From an uncultured Bacteroidota bacterium (GTDB lineage: Bacteria; Bacteroidota; Bacteroidia; Chitinophagales; Chitinophagaceae), in the NCBI GenBank assembly GCA_903929655.1, contig CAIYVS010000520.1, positions 1-8,894 of the forward strand: a stretch of DNA of 8,894 nt. The letters are read 5' to 3'. The notes below the pieces were generated by a model that searched no databases, was not told the origin of the DNA, and saw nothing but the letters and a program-made list of their open reading frames with translations. This document shows, piece by piece, positions 1 through 6,078 of this stretch (position 1 is its first letter; each line of letters starts with the position of its first letter). Made by a program: the position numbers and the translations under genes.

Positions 1-13
1 GTTTTCATTTTTC

Positions 14-55
14 ACAAAAAATAAAATGCAGGCGACTTATTTCAAGTGCCTGCAT
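14..55 (-). terminator. Intrinsic terminator downstream of the YtxH-like gene
   Basis: Arms ATGCAGGC (26-33) and GCCTGCAT (48-55) pair perfectly. An inner ACTT/AAGT stem (35-38 with 44-47) continues them after a one-base bulge at 34, and the loop is five bases. Read on the minus strand the stem is followed by TTTTATTTTTTG (from 26 downwards), the expected U-rich tail. The plus-strand side lacks such a tail. It lies about 75 bp beyond the minus-strand stop at 129, so it most likely ends the YtxH-like transcript. Confidence 0.75.
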
Positions 56-128
56 CAAATTTATACATAGTTCACCTTATAGCATAAATTATTACTTATT
101 TATACTACTATATTAATAAAAAAGGCTC

Positions 129-383
129 TTAAGCAAATTCTTCAATTTTCTTATTCACCCTGTCTAATTGTTTTTGAAGAACATCCTTCATATCCTCCAG
201 GGTTTCTTTTCCTTCATCTATATGGTCGTTCACAGCCCCGATTAGTTTTTTGCCTTGCTTTACAATCTTCCTTCTTGTATGAACGCCATCATCAGGAGCC
301 AATAAAAGCCCTGCAACTGCTCCTATTGCAACACTTGCAATAGCTACTCCCAGAAAACTTCCAACCTTACTCATAAAATTCAT
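129..383 (-). CDS. YtxH domain-containing small protein
   Basis: This is a small protein of 84 aa from the ATG at 383, or 81 aa from the in-frame ATG at 374; a further upstream GTG at 413 is less likely. Near the N-terminus is a hydrophobic, Gly/Ala-rich segment (VAIASVAIGAVAG) running into GLLLAPDDG, the hallmark of YtxH-like (GvpP-related) proteins. A basic stretch and a long amphipathic, probably coiled-coil helix rich in Lys/Glu/Asp follow to the C-terminus. Known members are general-stress or envelope-associated proteins with one membrane anchor and a charged cytoplasmic or periplasmic helix; the biochemical role is not established. It appears monocistronic, with a terminator at 14-55. 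The family assignment is firm, the function is not. I saw no clear promoter match upstream. Confidence 0.85.
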   Translation of the reverse strand: MNFMSKVGSFLGVAIASVAIGAVAGLLLAPDDGVHTRRKIVKQGKKLIGAVNDHIDEGKETLEDMKDVLQKQLDRVNKKIEEFA

Positions 384-407
384 TTTAGCAATTGAATAAA
401 ATATATT

Positions 408-608
408 AACCACATAAAGTTACAGAGATATTAAACAGGAGTAATGATATTAGTCATATTCCCGATGGAAATTATCAACGATTCCATGTAATTCACAAAA
501 AGCTGATGGGTATCTCCATGATTGCCTGTTATTTACTGAACGGAGATTTTCTGAGCAAAGCTGCGTATATTTAATACTTTAACAAATTGCTGAAAAAACC
601 ACATAAAG
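408..608. repeat. 12-bp direct repeat bounding an intergenic segment
   Basis: AACCACATAAAG occurs at 408-419 and again at 597-608 in the same orientation, enclosing about 177 bp between the divergently transcribed YtxH-like and PLD genes. The ends of the enclosed segment show no obvious inverted repeats and no transposase is present. It could be the footprint of a small insertion or a duplication relic, or chance in AT-rich DNA. One reading frame in the segment stays open for 54 codons (410-571) but has no good start. Confidence 0.45.
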
Positions 609-642
609 CATTTGTGATTTGTATTGAGCATTTTCATTTTGT

Positions 643-1827
643 ATGTCCAGAGGCAATGGCTTAAATTCTAATTTGTATACCACGCATAACAGGGTACAGC
701 TTATTCGGGGAGGTAGCGCCTATTTTAAACAGATGGAAGAAATGATCGACGCCTCTGTCTATTCGGTTCATTTGCAGGTTTACATTTTTGATGAAGACGA
801 AACCGGGAACAGGATTGCCGATGCCCTGATTCGTGCCGCAAAAAGAAATGTGCATGTGTACCTTCTTGTTGATGGCTATGCGTCGCAAGGACTATCGGAT
901 GGTTTCGCATTGCGCTTAAAAGAAGCCGGTGTTCATTTCAGTTATTTCCAACAGCTTTTCAGAACCAGGTATTTTTACATAGGAAGGCGGATGCACATTA
1001 AAGTGATTGTTGTGGATGCCATAAAAAGTATGGTAGGCGGCATCAATATCAGTAACCGTTATAACGATATCAATAATATTCCGGCCTGGATGGACTGGGC
1101 AATTTATGCAGAAGGTGATATAGCTGAAGTATTGGACAAGGATTGCATCAAGTTATGGAACAAATCTATTTTGCGGCCCAAATATGTTTATGCAAAAAAT
1201 GAGTGGCCCAACTTTAGCATAAATGAAGAATGTCTTGTCAGGGCAAGAAAAAATGACTGGGTAAAGCGAAGAACAGAAATTACCAAAAGTTACCTCGAAA
1301 TGTTTAAGAGGGCTCATTCGCACGTTATTATCATGTCGGGGTATTTCTGGCCTGCAAGGCGCCTTTTAAAAAAAATGGCTTATGCATCGCGTAGAAACGT
1401 AAAAATAAAACTGATCTTGGCAAGCCGTTCTGATATCAGCATTGCCAAACATGCCGAGCGCTATATGTATCGCTGGTTATTCAGGAATAATATAGAGGTA
1501 TACGAATACCAGGAAAATGTGCTGCATGGCAAGATAGCAGTGTATGACAATAAATGGGTTACAGGAGGCTCTTATAATGTAAACAATATCAGTGCTTTTG
1601 CAAGCATAGAGTTAAACCTGGACGTAAAAAATCATGCTTTTGCAAAAACAGTAAACGACCGGCTTGAAGAAATAATTGAAAAGGATTGTGTCCGTATCAC
1701 TGAAGCCAATTATTCTCAAAATTATAACTACCTGCAAAAGACATGGCAAACTATATCTTACCAAATTGTTCACCTCATATTTTTCCTGTTCACTTTTTAT
1801 TTCAGGCAAGATAAACGCAAGGACTAA
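643..1827 (+). CDS. Phospholipase D-like / cardiolipin synthase family protein
   Basis: This 394-aa protein carries two complete HKD motifs. The first is H118-I-K120 with D125, followed six residues later by GG (132-133). The second is H295-G-K297 with D302, followed by GGS (308-310). The N-terminal block NRVQLIRGG (residues 16-24) and YIFDEDETG (47-55) also match cardiolipin synthases. Such enzymes form a covalent phosphohistidine intermediate and transfer phosphatidyl groups, typically making cardiolipin from phosphatidylglycerol or phosphatidylethanolamine. Unlike ClsA it has no N-terminal membrane pair, so it resembles the soluble or peripheral ClsB type in length and layout. A hydrophobic stretch (about 375-387) near the C-terminus could anchor it in the membrane. 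The ATG at 643 places the family core right after the start. The gene overlaps the convergent hydrolase gene by 4 bp at its 3' end. Another phosphodiesterase or transphosphatidylase activity cannot be excluded. Confidence 0.88.
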   Translation: MSRGNGLNSNLYTTHNRVQLIRGGSAYFKQMEEMIDASVYSVHLQVYIFDEDETGNRIADALIRAAKRNVHVYLLVDGYASQGLSDGFALRLKEAGVHFSYFQQLFRTRYFYIGRRMHIKVIVVDAIKSMVGGINISNRYNDINNIPAWMDWAIYAEGDIAEVLDKDCIKLWNKSILRPKYVYAKNEWPNFSINEECLVRARKNDWVKRRTEITKSYLEMFKRAHSHVIIMSGYFWPARRLLKKMAYASRRNVKIKLILASRSDISIAKHAERYMYRWLFRNNIEVYEYQENVLHGKIAVYDNKWVTGGSYNVNNISAFASIELNLDVKNHAFAKTVNDRLEEIIEKDCVRITEANYSQNYNYLQKTWQTISYQIVHLIFFLFTFYFRQDKRKD

Positions 1828-2834
1828 TTTCCTTTTATCCTTCTTAACAGGGAAAGTATTACATCCTTATTCCAACCTGCAAACCGGCCGCGCTGAACTA
1901 CCATCTTATTTTCCTGTGATGGCTGCAAATAAAAATGAAAAACAAATTTGGCATCCGGGTATTTCCATCCGGCCATATCACCAAACCGGAGATCATTAAA
2001 TACAAGCGTATCGTGCCACATTTCTGCAGTATAGTATCCCTGCGAGAACCGGATCAAATGCTGCAGATCAACATTTCCCCTTAAGGGTTTAATCAGGGAG
2101 TAATTTCTGTTAACATAACGGAAAGCAATGGAATTATTTTTATCGAATACAGAACGATAGCCGATATTATACCCCGAATCATTTTCTGCAACTACAAACC
2201 ACAGCAAATTATTCAGCGGAGTAGGTGTTGTAAAATAGCGATTGAAGCTAATCTGTCTTTCCTTCAGTATGGCCCTTACAGTATTGTCTATAAGCAGCTT
2301 ATTTAAAACACAATAGCTAAAATAAGCTGAGCTTAAAACCAATCCAAACTTAGCCCACCATCTTCTTCTATTGCTTGTTTTATTTATGACCAGTAAGGCC
2401 ACGGAAGCAATAATGAGCCAAATAGTAAACAAAGGATCGGCTACAAAAATGGTATTGAATGAAAACCTGTGATGGCTAAATGGTTCCAGCAAACCTATTC
2501 CATAGGCATTGAAGGAATCAATAAAAAGATGGATGAATATTTGTATGCCCCAAAAGAAAAGCCACGTTCTGAAACCGATATCATGTTTGCGATGCCATCG
2601 CTCCGATAGCAATGCCAGCACAGGGCTGATTAAAATGGCAAACAATATAGAATGCGTAAAGCCCCTGTGGGCCAATAGGTCGGAGGAGGTATTGAGCCAG
2701 GAGGAAGCAACAAAATCAATGTCGGGCAAACTCTGAGCAAGGGCACCCAGCAGCATAGCTCTTTTACCGAGTTTTTTCCCGGCAATCAATTCGCCAATAC
2801 AAGCGCCCAGGACAATATGCGTAATGGAATCCAT
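1824..2834 (-). CDS. YdjM/DUF457-type membrane-bound metal-dependent hydrolase
   Basis: A 336-aa integral membrane protein. The N-terminal half has the family's signature pattern: DSITH (2-6), LPDID (36-40), HRGFTHS (56-62) and HLFIDSFNAYG (102-112). These His and Asp residues are the likely metal ligands. Hydrophobic helices lie around residues 24-34, 62-76, 91-105, 134-150 and 163-178. The last ~150 residues are soluble-looking, typical of the longer Bacteroidota members. The family (PF04307-like, YdjM) is named a putative LexA-regulated inner-membrane hydrolase, but its substrate is unknown; relatives act in phospholipid or envelope metabolism only by inference. It is the second gene of an operon, starting 5 bp after the stop of the DUF6799-like gene. 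Its TAG stop shares bases with the TAA of the convergent PLD-like gene. Confidence 0.85.
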   Translation of the reverse strand: MDSITHIVLGACIGELIAGKKLGKRAMLLGALAQSLPDIDFVASSWLNTSSDLLAHRGFTHSILFAILISPVLALLSERWHRKHDIGFRTWLFFWGIQIFIHLFIDSFNAYGIGLLEPFSHHRFSFNTIFVADPLFTIWLIIASVALLVINKTSNRRRWWAKFGLVLSSAYFSYCVLNKLLIDNTVRAILKERQISFNRYFTTPTPLNNLLWFVVAENDSGYNIGYRSVFDKNNSIAFRYVNRNYSLIKPLRGNVDLQHLIRFSQGYYTAEMWHDTLVFNDLRFGDMAGWKYPDAKFVFHFYLQPSQENKMVVQRGRFAGWNKDVILSLLRRIKGN

Positions 2835-2839
2835 CCGCT

Positions 2840-3127
2840 TTATTTCATGCAGTCACTATGTATCTTTCCTTGCTTATCACAGCACTGGCCTTCCTTTAGT
2901 TTCATGGTTGTACCATTATTCATTTTGCATGTGCCATCAGGCATCACTGTCATGCCATTCATTTTCATTTCCCCCTTCATAGGCATTTCTTTCCCATTCA
3001 TTATACATACCATTTTGCCTTTTTTCATAACACAACACTCCATCTTTTTGGAAGACTTGGGGTGTTGGGCATTCACTATGGTACCCGTAAAGAAACAAAG
3101 AGCAATTAGAAGAACTACATTTTTCAT
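2840..3127 (-). CDS. Secreted Met/Cys-rich DUF6799-like protein
   Basis: This 95-aa protein begins at the ATG at 3127. An upstream in-frame TTG at 3181 is rejected because it coincides with the predicted promoter -33 element. Residues 1-20 form a classic signal peptide (MKN, hydrophobic core, then VNA-Q), so it is probably periplasmic. The mature part is short tandem hairpin-like units of the form K-x-G-K-M-x-x-M-x-x-G, ending in a CC pair. Cysteines sit at 31, 32, 41, 67, 82, 83 and 93, with many Met and Lys residues. This matches the Bacteroidota DUF6799 pattern. The Cys and Met content would suit thiophilic metal (copper) binding, but that is inference; the family has no proven role. It is the first gene of a two-gene operon with the membrane hydrolase 5 bp downstream. 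Confidence 0.75.
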   Translation of the reverse strand: MKNVVLLIALCFFTGTIVNAQHPKSSKKMECCVMKKGKMVCIMNGKEMPMKGEMKMNGMTVMPDGTCKMNNGTTMKLKEGQCCDKQGKIHSDCMK

Positions 3128-3148
3128 AAAAGAACATTTAATTAATCC

Positions 3149-3181
3149 TAAAGATATATTTACTTTATGAAAATAATGCAA
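3149..3181 (-). promoter_or_regulatory. Candidate Bacteroidota promoter for the DUF6799-hydrolase operon
   Basis: On the minus strand, TTG (3179-3181) is followed after 22 bp by TATCTTTA (3149-3156), one mismatch from the TAnnTTTG -7 consensus. Transcription would start about 3140, just upstream of the ATG at 3127. The spacing is at the long end of the accepted range. Confidence 0.35.
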
Positions 3182-3200
3182 TCATTATAAAACATTACAT

Positions 3201-3234
3201 AAGAAAAGCCGTCCCGAAAAAATCGAGACGGCTT
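3201..3234 (-). terminator. clpP intrinsic terminator
   Basis: AAGCCGTCCCGA (3206-3217) pairs with TCGAGACGGCTT (3223-3234) across a five-base loop. On the minus strand the one non-complementary position becomes a G-U pair, giving a full 12-bp stem, whereas on the plus strand it is a C-A mismatch. The minus strand also carries the T-rich tail (TTTTCTT). It therefore ends the clpP transcript, 24 bp past its stop. The stem is nearly the same as that at 8831-8858. Confidence 0.85.
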
Positions 3235-3257
3235 CATTTTCCTTAATATTTACTAAA

Positions 3258-3974
3258 TTATTTAGTGCCCGTTTCGGCTGCAGGAGGATTTTTTCTTGGG
3301 TTACGCTCCAATACTTCATCCACCATGCCGTAATCTTTAGCCTCCTGTGCAGTCATCCAGTAGTCACGGTCACTGTCTTTTTCAACCTTGCTGTATTTCT
3401 GGTTGGAATGGAAAGCAATGATCTCGTATAATTCCTTCTTCAGCTTTCCAATTTCACGCGCTGTTATTTCAATATCGCTGGCCTGGCCTTCTGCTCCGCC
3501 CAATGGCTGGTGAATCATCACGCGGCTATGTTTTAAAGCAGTACGTTTGCCTTTAGTTCCTGCCCCCATCAATACAGCAGCCATAGATGCTGCAATACCG
3601 GTGCATATGGTAGATACATCCGGGTTGATGATCTGCATAGTGTCATAGATGCCTAAACCTGCATATACACTTCCGCCGGGGCTGTTAATATACATCTGCA
3701 CATCGCGGGTGCGGTCTGTGCTTTCCAGGAACAGTAATTGTGCTGTAACAATATTGGCTACATAATCATTAATAGGTTCACCCAGAAAAATGATACGATC
3801 CATCATCAAGCGGGAGAATACGTCCATAGATGCCACGTTCATAGGGCGTTCCTCGATGATATAAGGGGTTAATGCTCCCGGCACTTTTATCATCGATGAG
3901 GTATAATTGTGCAAGGTTGCACTGCTGATGCCATGATGTTTGGTGGCATATTTGCGAAATTCATTTGAATCCAT
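3258..3974 (-). CDS. clpP: ATP-dependent Clp protease proteolytic subunit
   Basis: This 238-aa protein has the complete serine protease triad of ClpP: Ser130 in GIAASMAA, His155 in MIHQPLGG and Asp204 in DRDYW. Position 204 matches E. coli Asp185 by its 49-residue offset from the histidine. Also intact are YINSPGGS (95-102), the oxyanion and strand region, and QASDIEITAREI (164-175) of the handle helix. ClpP forms a tetradecameric chamber and degrades unfolded or tagged proteins fed by ClpX or ClpA/C ATPases in the cytoplasm. It is longer than E. coli ClpP (207 aa) at both ends: an N-terminal extension of about 25 residues and a Pro/Thr-rich tail (NPRKNPPAAETGTK). Unusually, neither tig nor clpX is adjacent; the next gene downstream is the DUF6799-like operon and upstream is a divergent lipoprotein. 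A terminator follows directly, so clpP is probably monocistronic. Confidence 0.97.
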   Translation of the reverse strand: MDSNEFRKYATKHHGISSATLHNYTSSMIKVPGALTPYIIEERPMNVASMDVFSRLMMDRIIFLGEPINDYVANIVTAQLLFLESTDRTRDVQMYINSPGGSVYAGLGIYDTMQIINPDVSTICTGIAASMAAVLMGAGTKGKRTALKHSRVMIHQPLGGAEGQASDIEITAREIGKLKKELYEIIAFHSNQKYSKVEKDSDRDYWMTAQEAKDYGMVDEVLERNPRKNPPAAETGTK

Positions 3975-4025
3975 AAGATATTTTTGACTTTTTCTTTTTT
4001 AGGTAGTACAAATCTTAATCCAATA

Positions 4026-4056
4026 TAAATGTAGTGACATTAAGGCGCAATTTCAA
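4026..4056 (-). promoter_or_regulatory. Candidate clpP promoter
   Basis: On the minus strand, TTG (4054-4056) lies 20 bp before TACATTTA (4026-4033), one mismatch from the Bacteroidota -7 element TAnnTTTG. The implied start near 4019 leaves a leader of about 45 nt to the clpP ATG. Alternative weak matches exist nearer the gene (AAGATTTG). Confidence 0.35.
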
Positions 4057-4067
4057 TTTGAGGTTCG

Positions 4068-4091
4068 GGCAATTTGGCAATTCGGCAATTG
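4068..4091. repeat. Three tandem GGCAATT-type octamers
   Basis: GGCAATTT, GGCAATTC and GGCAATTG stand head to tail. They are preceded by the related CAATTTCAATTTG (4048-4060) and followed by AAAAT. Similar short AATTTGGCAATTTG-style runs occur between genes in Bacteroidota genomes, from memory. Function unknown; they lie just upstream of the candidate clpP promoter. Confidence 0.55.
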
Positions 4092-4308
4092 AAAATATCT
4101 ATTCAAAGGGAATTTCTAAGTTTTCAAGAAAACATTAATCTATTCGCTTATTTGATAATATTAAAGATATTCCAAAATGAATAAAAACTGGCACAGTTTT
4201 TTCGGTATCAATAAGTTGAAAGCATTCCCGGCATTGCATTTTTAAACCAGTTAGGAGAAAATAAGTCTTAACAATAGTAATATCTGTATCTAAAACAAGT
4301 TTTATATT

Positions 4309-5088
4309 ATGCTTAGTGGAAAAGTAATAGGTGGAATTATCGCATCAGGTCTAACAGTATTCCTTTTTTCATGTATAAGGTATAATGAAGGAGGTAATAA
4401 TAATAATTATTATCCTAATCCTGTTCATAAGGGAAACATTAAAGGGCATATTATTTTATATGACCAATACGGATCACGGGTGTATAAAAATCTGAGTGGG
4501 TTCGAAATATCATTATTAGGTCTTTCAACCAAAATGACATTAACAGATAGCAATGGGTACTATATTTTTACTAGTGTGCCGGTTAATACATATTATAATA
4601 TCTCCGTCTTAGGTACAACCGATTCTGCATCTTACGGAGGCACTATTATGCAAAATATAAACTTTATCGCAGATACCCTGACAAGGGATATCTCATTGTC
4701 TGCAATCCCTTCTTTTTCTCCAAACACGATTACAGCAACGCTCGATACGATTACAAAAACCGATTCTGTTATTATGACATTTTCTGCAGATACTCTTGCA
4801 AGAAGTTGTATTGTATTTGTAAACAGTATTTCAGCAGTCGGCCCTTCATTTAACGATAATCTTCTAAATTATATTGTCAACATCCCTGCAAATGTAACGT
4901 CAGTAAGTTTAAGTATCCCGGCTTCGGATTTGCATAATGTCGGGATTAATTCAGGAGCTAGCGCTTATTTTGCAGCTTATGGCTATGTTGTTCATGATTA
5001 TTCCTTATACCAGGATTATGGTACAGGAAAGAATATCTATACTGCTATAAGTGCAGCAGCAGCCACCTGCAGTATAAAAGCCCCCTGA
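4309..5088 (+). CDS. Lipoprotein with carboxypeptidase-regulatory-like domain, paralogue A
   Basis: This 259-aa protein has a hydrophobic signal segment ending in the lipobox LFSC (Cys22), so it is probably an envelope lipoprotein. A low-complexity Asn/Tyr/Pro linker (28-38) is followed by a beta-sandwich-like region of the carboxypeptidase-regulatory type. That region includes IKGHIILYDQYGSR (44-57) and TDSNGYYIF (79-87), where the N-G turn before the YxF strand is typical. The second half (about 125-259) is Thr/Ser/Ile-rich and has no family I recognise. The whole length matches the lipoprotein at 6654-7406: shared blocks are LYDQYG, TDSNG-YIF, DTL-RD, SAIP-F-P, the IPA-DLH block, GI-SGA-A and YGY-V. 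The gene is visibly more A/T-rich than its paralogue. No acidic export signal follows the Cys. It is divergent from clpP and probably monocistronic, with a terminator at 5115. A cell-surface binding or structural role is only a guess. Confidence 0.75.
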   Translation: MLSGKVIGGIIASGLTVFLFSCIRYNEGGNNNNYYPNPVHKGNIKGHIILYDQYGSRVYKNLSGFEISLLGLSTKMTLTDSNGYYIFTSVPVNTYYNISVLGTTDSASYGGTIMQNINFIADTLTRDISLSAIPSFSPNTITATLDTITKTDSVIMTFSADTLARSCIVFVNSISAVGPSFNDNLLNYIVNIPANVTSVSLSIPASDLHNVGINSGASAYFAAYGYVVHDYSLYQDYGTGKNIYTAISAAAATCSIKAP

Positions 5089-5114
5089 TCTTAAATAATT
5101 TCTTTTCAGAATAC

Positions 5115-5150
5115 AATACCTGAACAGTCGTCTGGGTATTTTTAAATTTT
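5115..5150 (+). terminator. Probable terminator of lipoprotein paralogue A
   Basis: AATACC (5115-5120) pairs with GGTATT (5135-5140), and CAG/CTG (5125-5127 with 5132-5134) extends the stem inward past a four-base bulge. The plus strand continues with TTTTTAAATTTT. It lies 27 bp past the lipoprotein stop and directly before the promoter of the next gene. The stem is imperfect, so confidence is moderate. Confidence 0.5.
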
Positions 5151-5151
5151 A

Positions 5152-5183
5152 TTTGGTTTATTTTATAAACTACTTTATATTTG
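5152..5183 (+). promoter_or_regulatory. Bacteroidota-type promoter for the membrane protein/HTH operon
   Basis: TTTG (5152-5155) and TATATTTG (5176-5183) match the -33 and -7 consensus of the Bacteroidota primary sigma factor exactly, with a 20-bp spacer. Transcription would begin near 5190, about 25 nt before the ATG at 5216. This is the best promoter match in the window. Confidence 0.65.
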
Positions 5184-5215
5184 TGCTATATTTATAAAAA
5201 CTCAAACACAATTTT

Positions 5216-5788
5216 ATGGAAAACACTCCAAAACAACATCTTGACCTGATAGCAGAAATGATACAGACTGCCCGAAGGGAATATAACGACAGCAGCAATA
5301 TATACTTGCTATGGGGCTGGGTGGTAAGTATTGCAAGCATTTTACAATTCATCCTCATACAAATGCATCATGAAGGTATGAGTGGCATTGGCTGGGTAGT
5401 TCTTATCCCAGCGGCATTGATCGCCCAAATAGTGATGATGATGAAGATGAGAAAAAAGGAAAAAGTGCAAACACATATTGACACCATCATGGGCTACCTT
5501 TGGACAGCCTTTGGAGTATCACTGGGAATAGTACTCTTTTCCCAGGGCAAATTACAGGAAAATACTTTTCCAATGGTTTTGATGCTATATGGTATAGGCA
5601 CTTTTGTTTCCGGAGGAGCTATCCAGTTCCGGGCTCTTATTATTGGTGGCATTTGTTGCTGGGTAGTTGCAATAGCTTGTTTCTTTGTTCCTGTGCAATA
5701 TCAATTATTATTATTAGCCCTGGCAGTTATTGCGGCTTACATTATACCGGGGTATTTACTTAAGATACGATATAAAAAGAATGTTTAA
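5216..5788 (+). CDS. Six-helix integral membrane protein, partner of winged-helix regulator
   Basis: This 190-aa protein has a short charged N-terminus (residues 1-28, containing the amphipathic stretch LIAEMIQTARREYND). About six hydrophobic helices follow, around residues 29-49, 57-77, 91-109, 118-135, 140-158 and 162-183, and a basic tail KIRYKKNV. No catalytic motif or named family is recognised. Similar membrane proteins are commonly paired with small HTH_34-type regulators in Bacteroidota, which is the arrangement here. The regulator ATG lies inside the last codons (ATGTTTAA, 5781-5788), an 8-bp overlap that suggests translational coupling. By analogy the two may form a membrane-sensing/regulation pair, but the sequence alone does not show this. 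It is preceded by a strong-looking promoter. Confidence 0.8.
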   Translation: MENTPKQHLDLIAEMIQTARREYNDSSNIYLLWGWVVSIASILQFILIQMHHEGMSGIGWVVLIPAALIAQIVMMMKMRKKEKVQTHIDTIMGYLWTAFGVSLGIVLFSQGKLQENTFPMVLMLYGIGTFVSGGAIQFRALIIGGICCWVVAIACFFVPVQYQLLLLALAVIAAYIIPGYLLKIRYKKNV

Positions 5789-6068
5789 AGAATTAGATCC
5801 CATATTACACTCACAGTTAAGACTGGCCATTGTTTCATTGCTTATATCATTGGATGAGGCGGAGTTTTCCTTTCTAAAGGAAAAAACAAATGCAACATCC
5901 GGCAACATAAGCGTGCAACTGGAAAAACTGAAAGAAGCAGGATATATTGATATAAAGAAGAGTTTTAGGAATAAATACCCTCTTACTACCTGCAAGATCA
6001 CAAAAAAAGGGATCCAGGCATTTGAGACTTATGTAAAAGATCTCAAAACATACCTGGATCCCAAATAA
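5781..6068 (+). CDS. Winged helix-turn-helix transcriptional regulator (HTH_34 type)
   Basis: This 95-aa protein starts at the ATG at 5781. A longer in-frame frame from 5730 would be an overlap artefact, because its extra residues are translated from the membrane protein gene. It is almost entirely a winged-helix domain: DPILHSQLRLAIVSLLIS (6-23), the HTH with recognition helix NATSGNISVQLEKLKEAGY (37-55), and a wing with KSFRNKYPLTTCKITKKG (60-77). This matches the Bacteroidota group of MarR/ArsR-like mini-regulators (PF13601). It would bind DNA as a dimer; the target and ligand are unknown. The upstream gene overlaps it by 8 bp. The final 54 bp of coding sequence also contain a minus-strand terminator-like hairpin. 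Autoregulation of the upstream promoter is plausible but not shown. Confidence 0.85.
   Translation: MFKELDPILHSQLRLAIVSLLISLDEAEFSFLKEKTNATSGNISVQLEKLKEAGYIDIKKSFRNKYPLTTCKITKKGIQAFETYVKDLKTYLDPK
6002..6062 (-). terminator. Terminator of convergent membrane gene, inside the HTH coding end
   Basis: GGGATCCAGG (6009-6018) and CCTGGATCCC (6053-6062) are perfect 10-bp complements, with an inner perfect stem TTTGAGA/TCTCAAA (6021-6027 with 6041-6047). On the minus strand the outer stem is followed by seven T residues (complement of 6002-6008). It lies 17 bp past the minus-strand stop at 6079, so it fits as terminator of the 120-aa membrane gene. On the plus strand no U tract follows, so it would not end the HTH transcript. 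The loop is longer than usual. Confidence 0.6.
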
Positions 6069-6078
6069 AGGTAGTGAA

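Larger units (their letters stand above)
3975..4308. other. Divergent intergenic region between clpP and a lipoprotein gene
   Basis: This 334-bp AT-rich stretch contains no convincing gene. It holds a candidate minus-strand clpP promoter (4026-4056), three tandem octamers (4068-4091), and a palindrome GTTTTC-AA-GAAAAC (4120-4133) that could be an operator or chance. No well-spaced TTG/TAnnTTTG pair was found for the plus-strand lipoprotein. Confidence 0.6.

Noticed and set aside
410..571. 54-codon open frame on the plus strand between the YtxH-like and PLD genes
   Set aside because: There is no start until late internal ATGs, no recognisable protein similarity, and a run of this length is not rare by chance.
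1676..1999. 107-codon plus-strand frame across the PLD/hydrolase junction
   Set aside because: It overlaps two well-supported genes in other frames and looks like no known protein.
3128..3181. Upstream TTG start giving a 113-aa DUF6799-like protein
   Set aside because: It would bury the signal peptide and overlaps the predicted promoter; the ATG at 3127 starts a normal signal peptide.
5730..5780. Longer N-terminus for the winged-helix regulator
   Set aside because: The extra residues are an out-of-frame reading of the membrane protein's last helix and are absent from the family; the ATG at 5781 fits.
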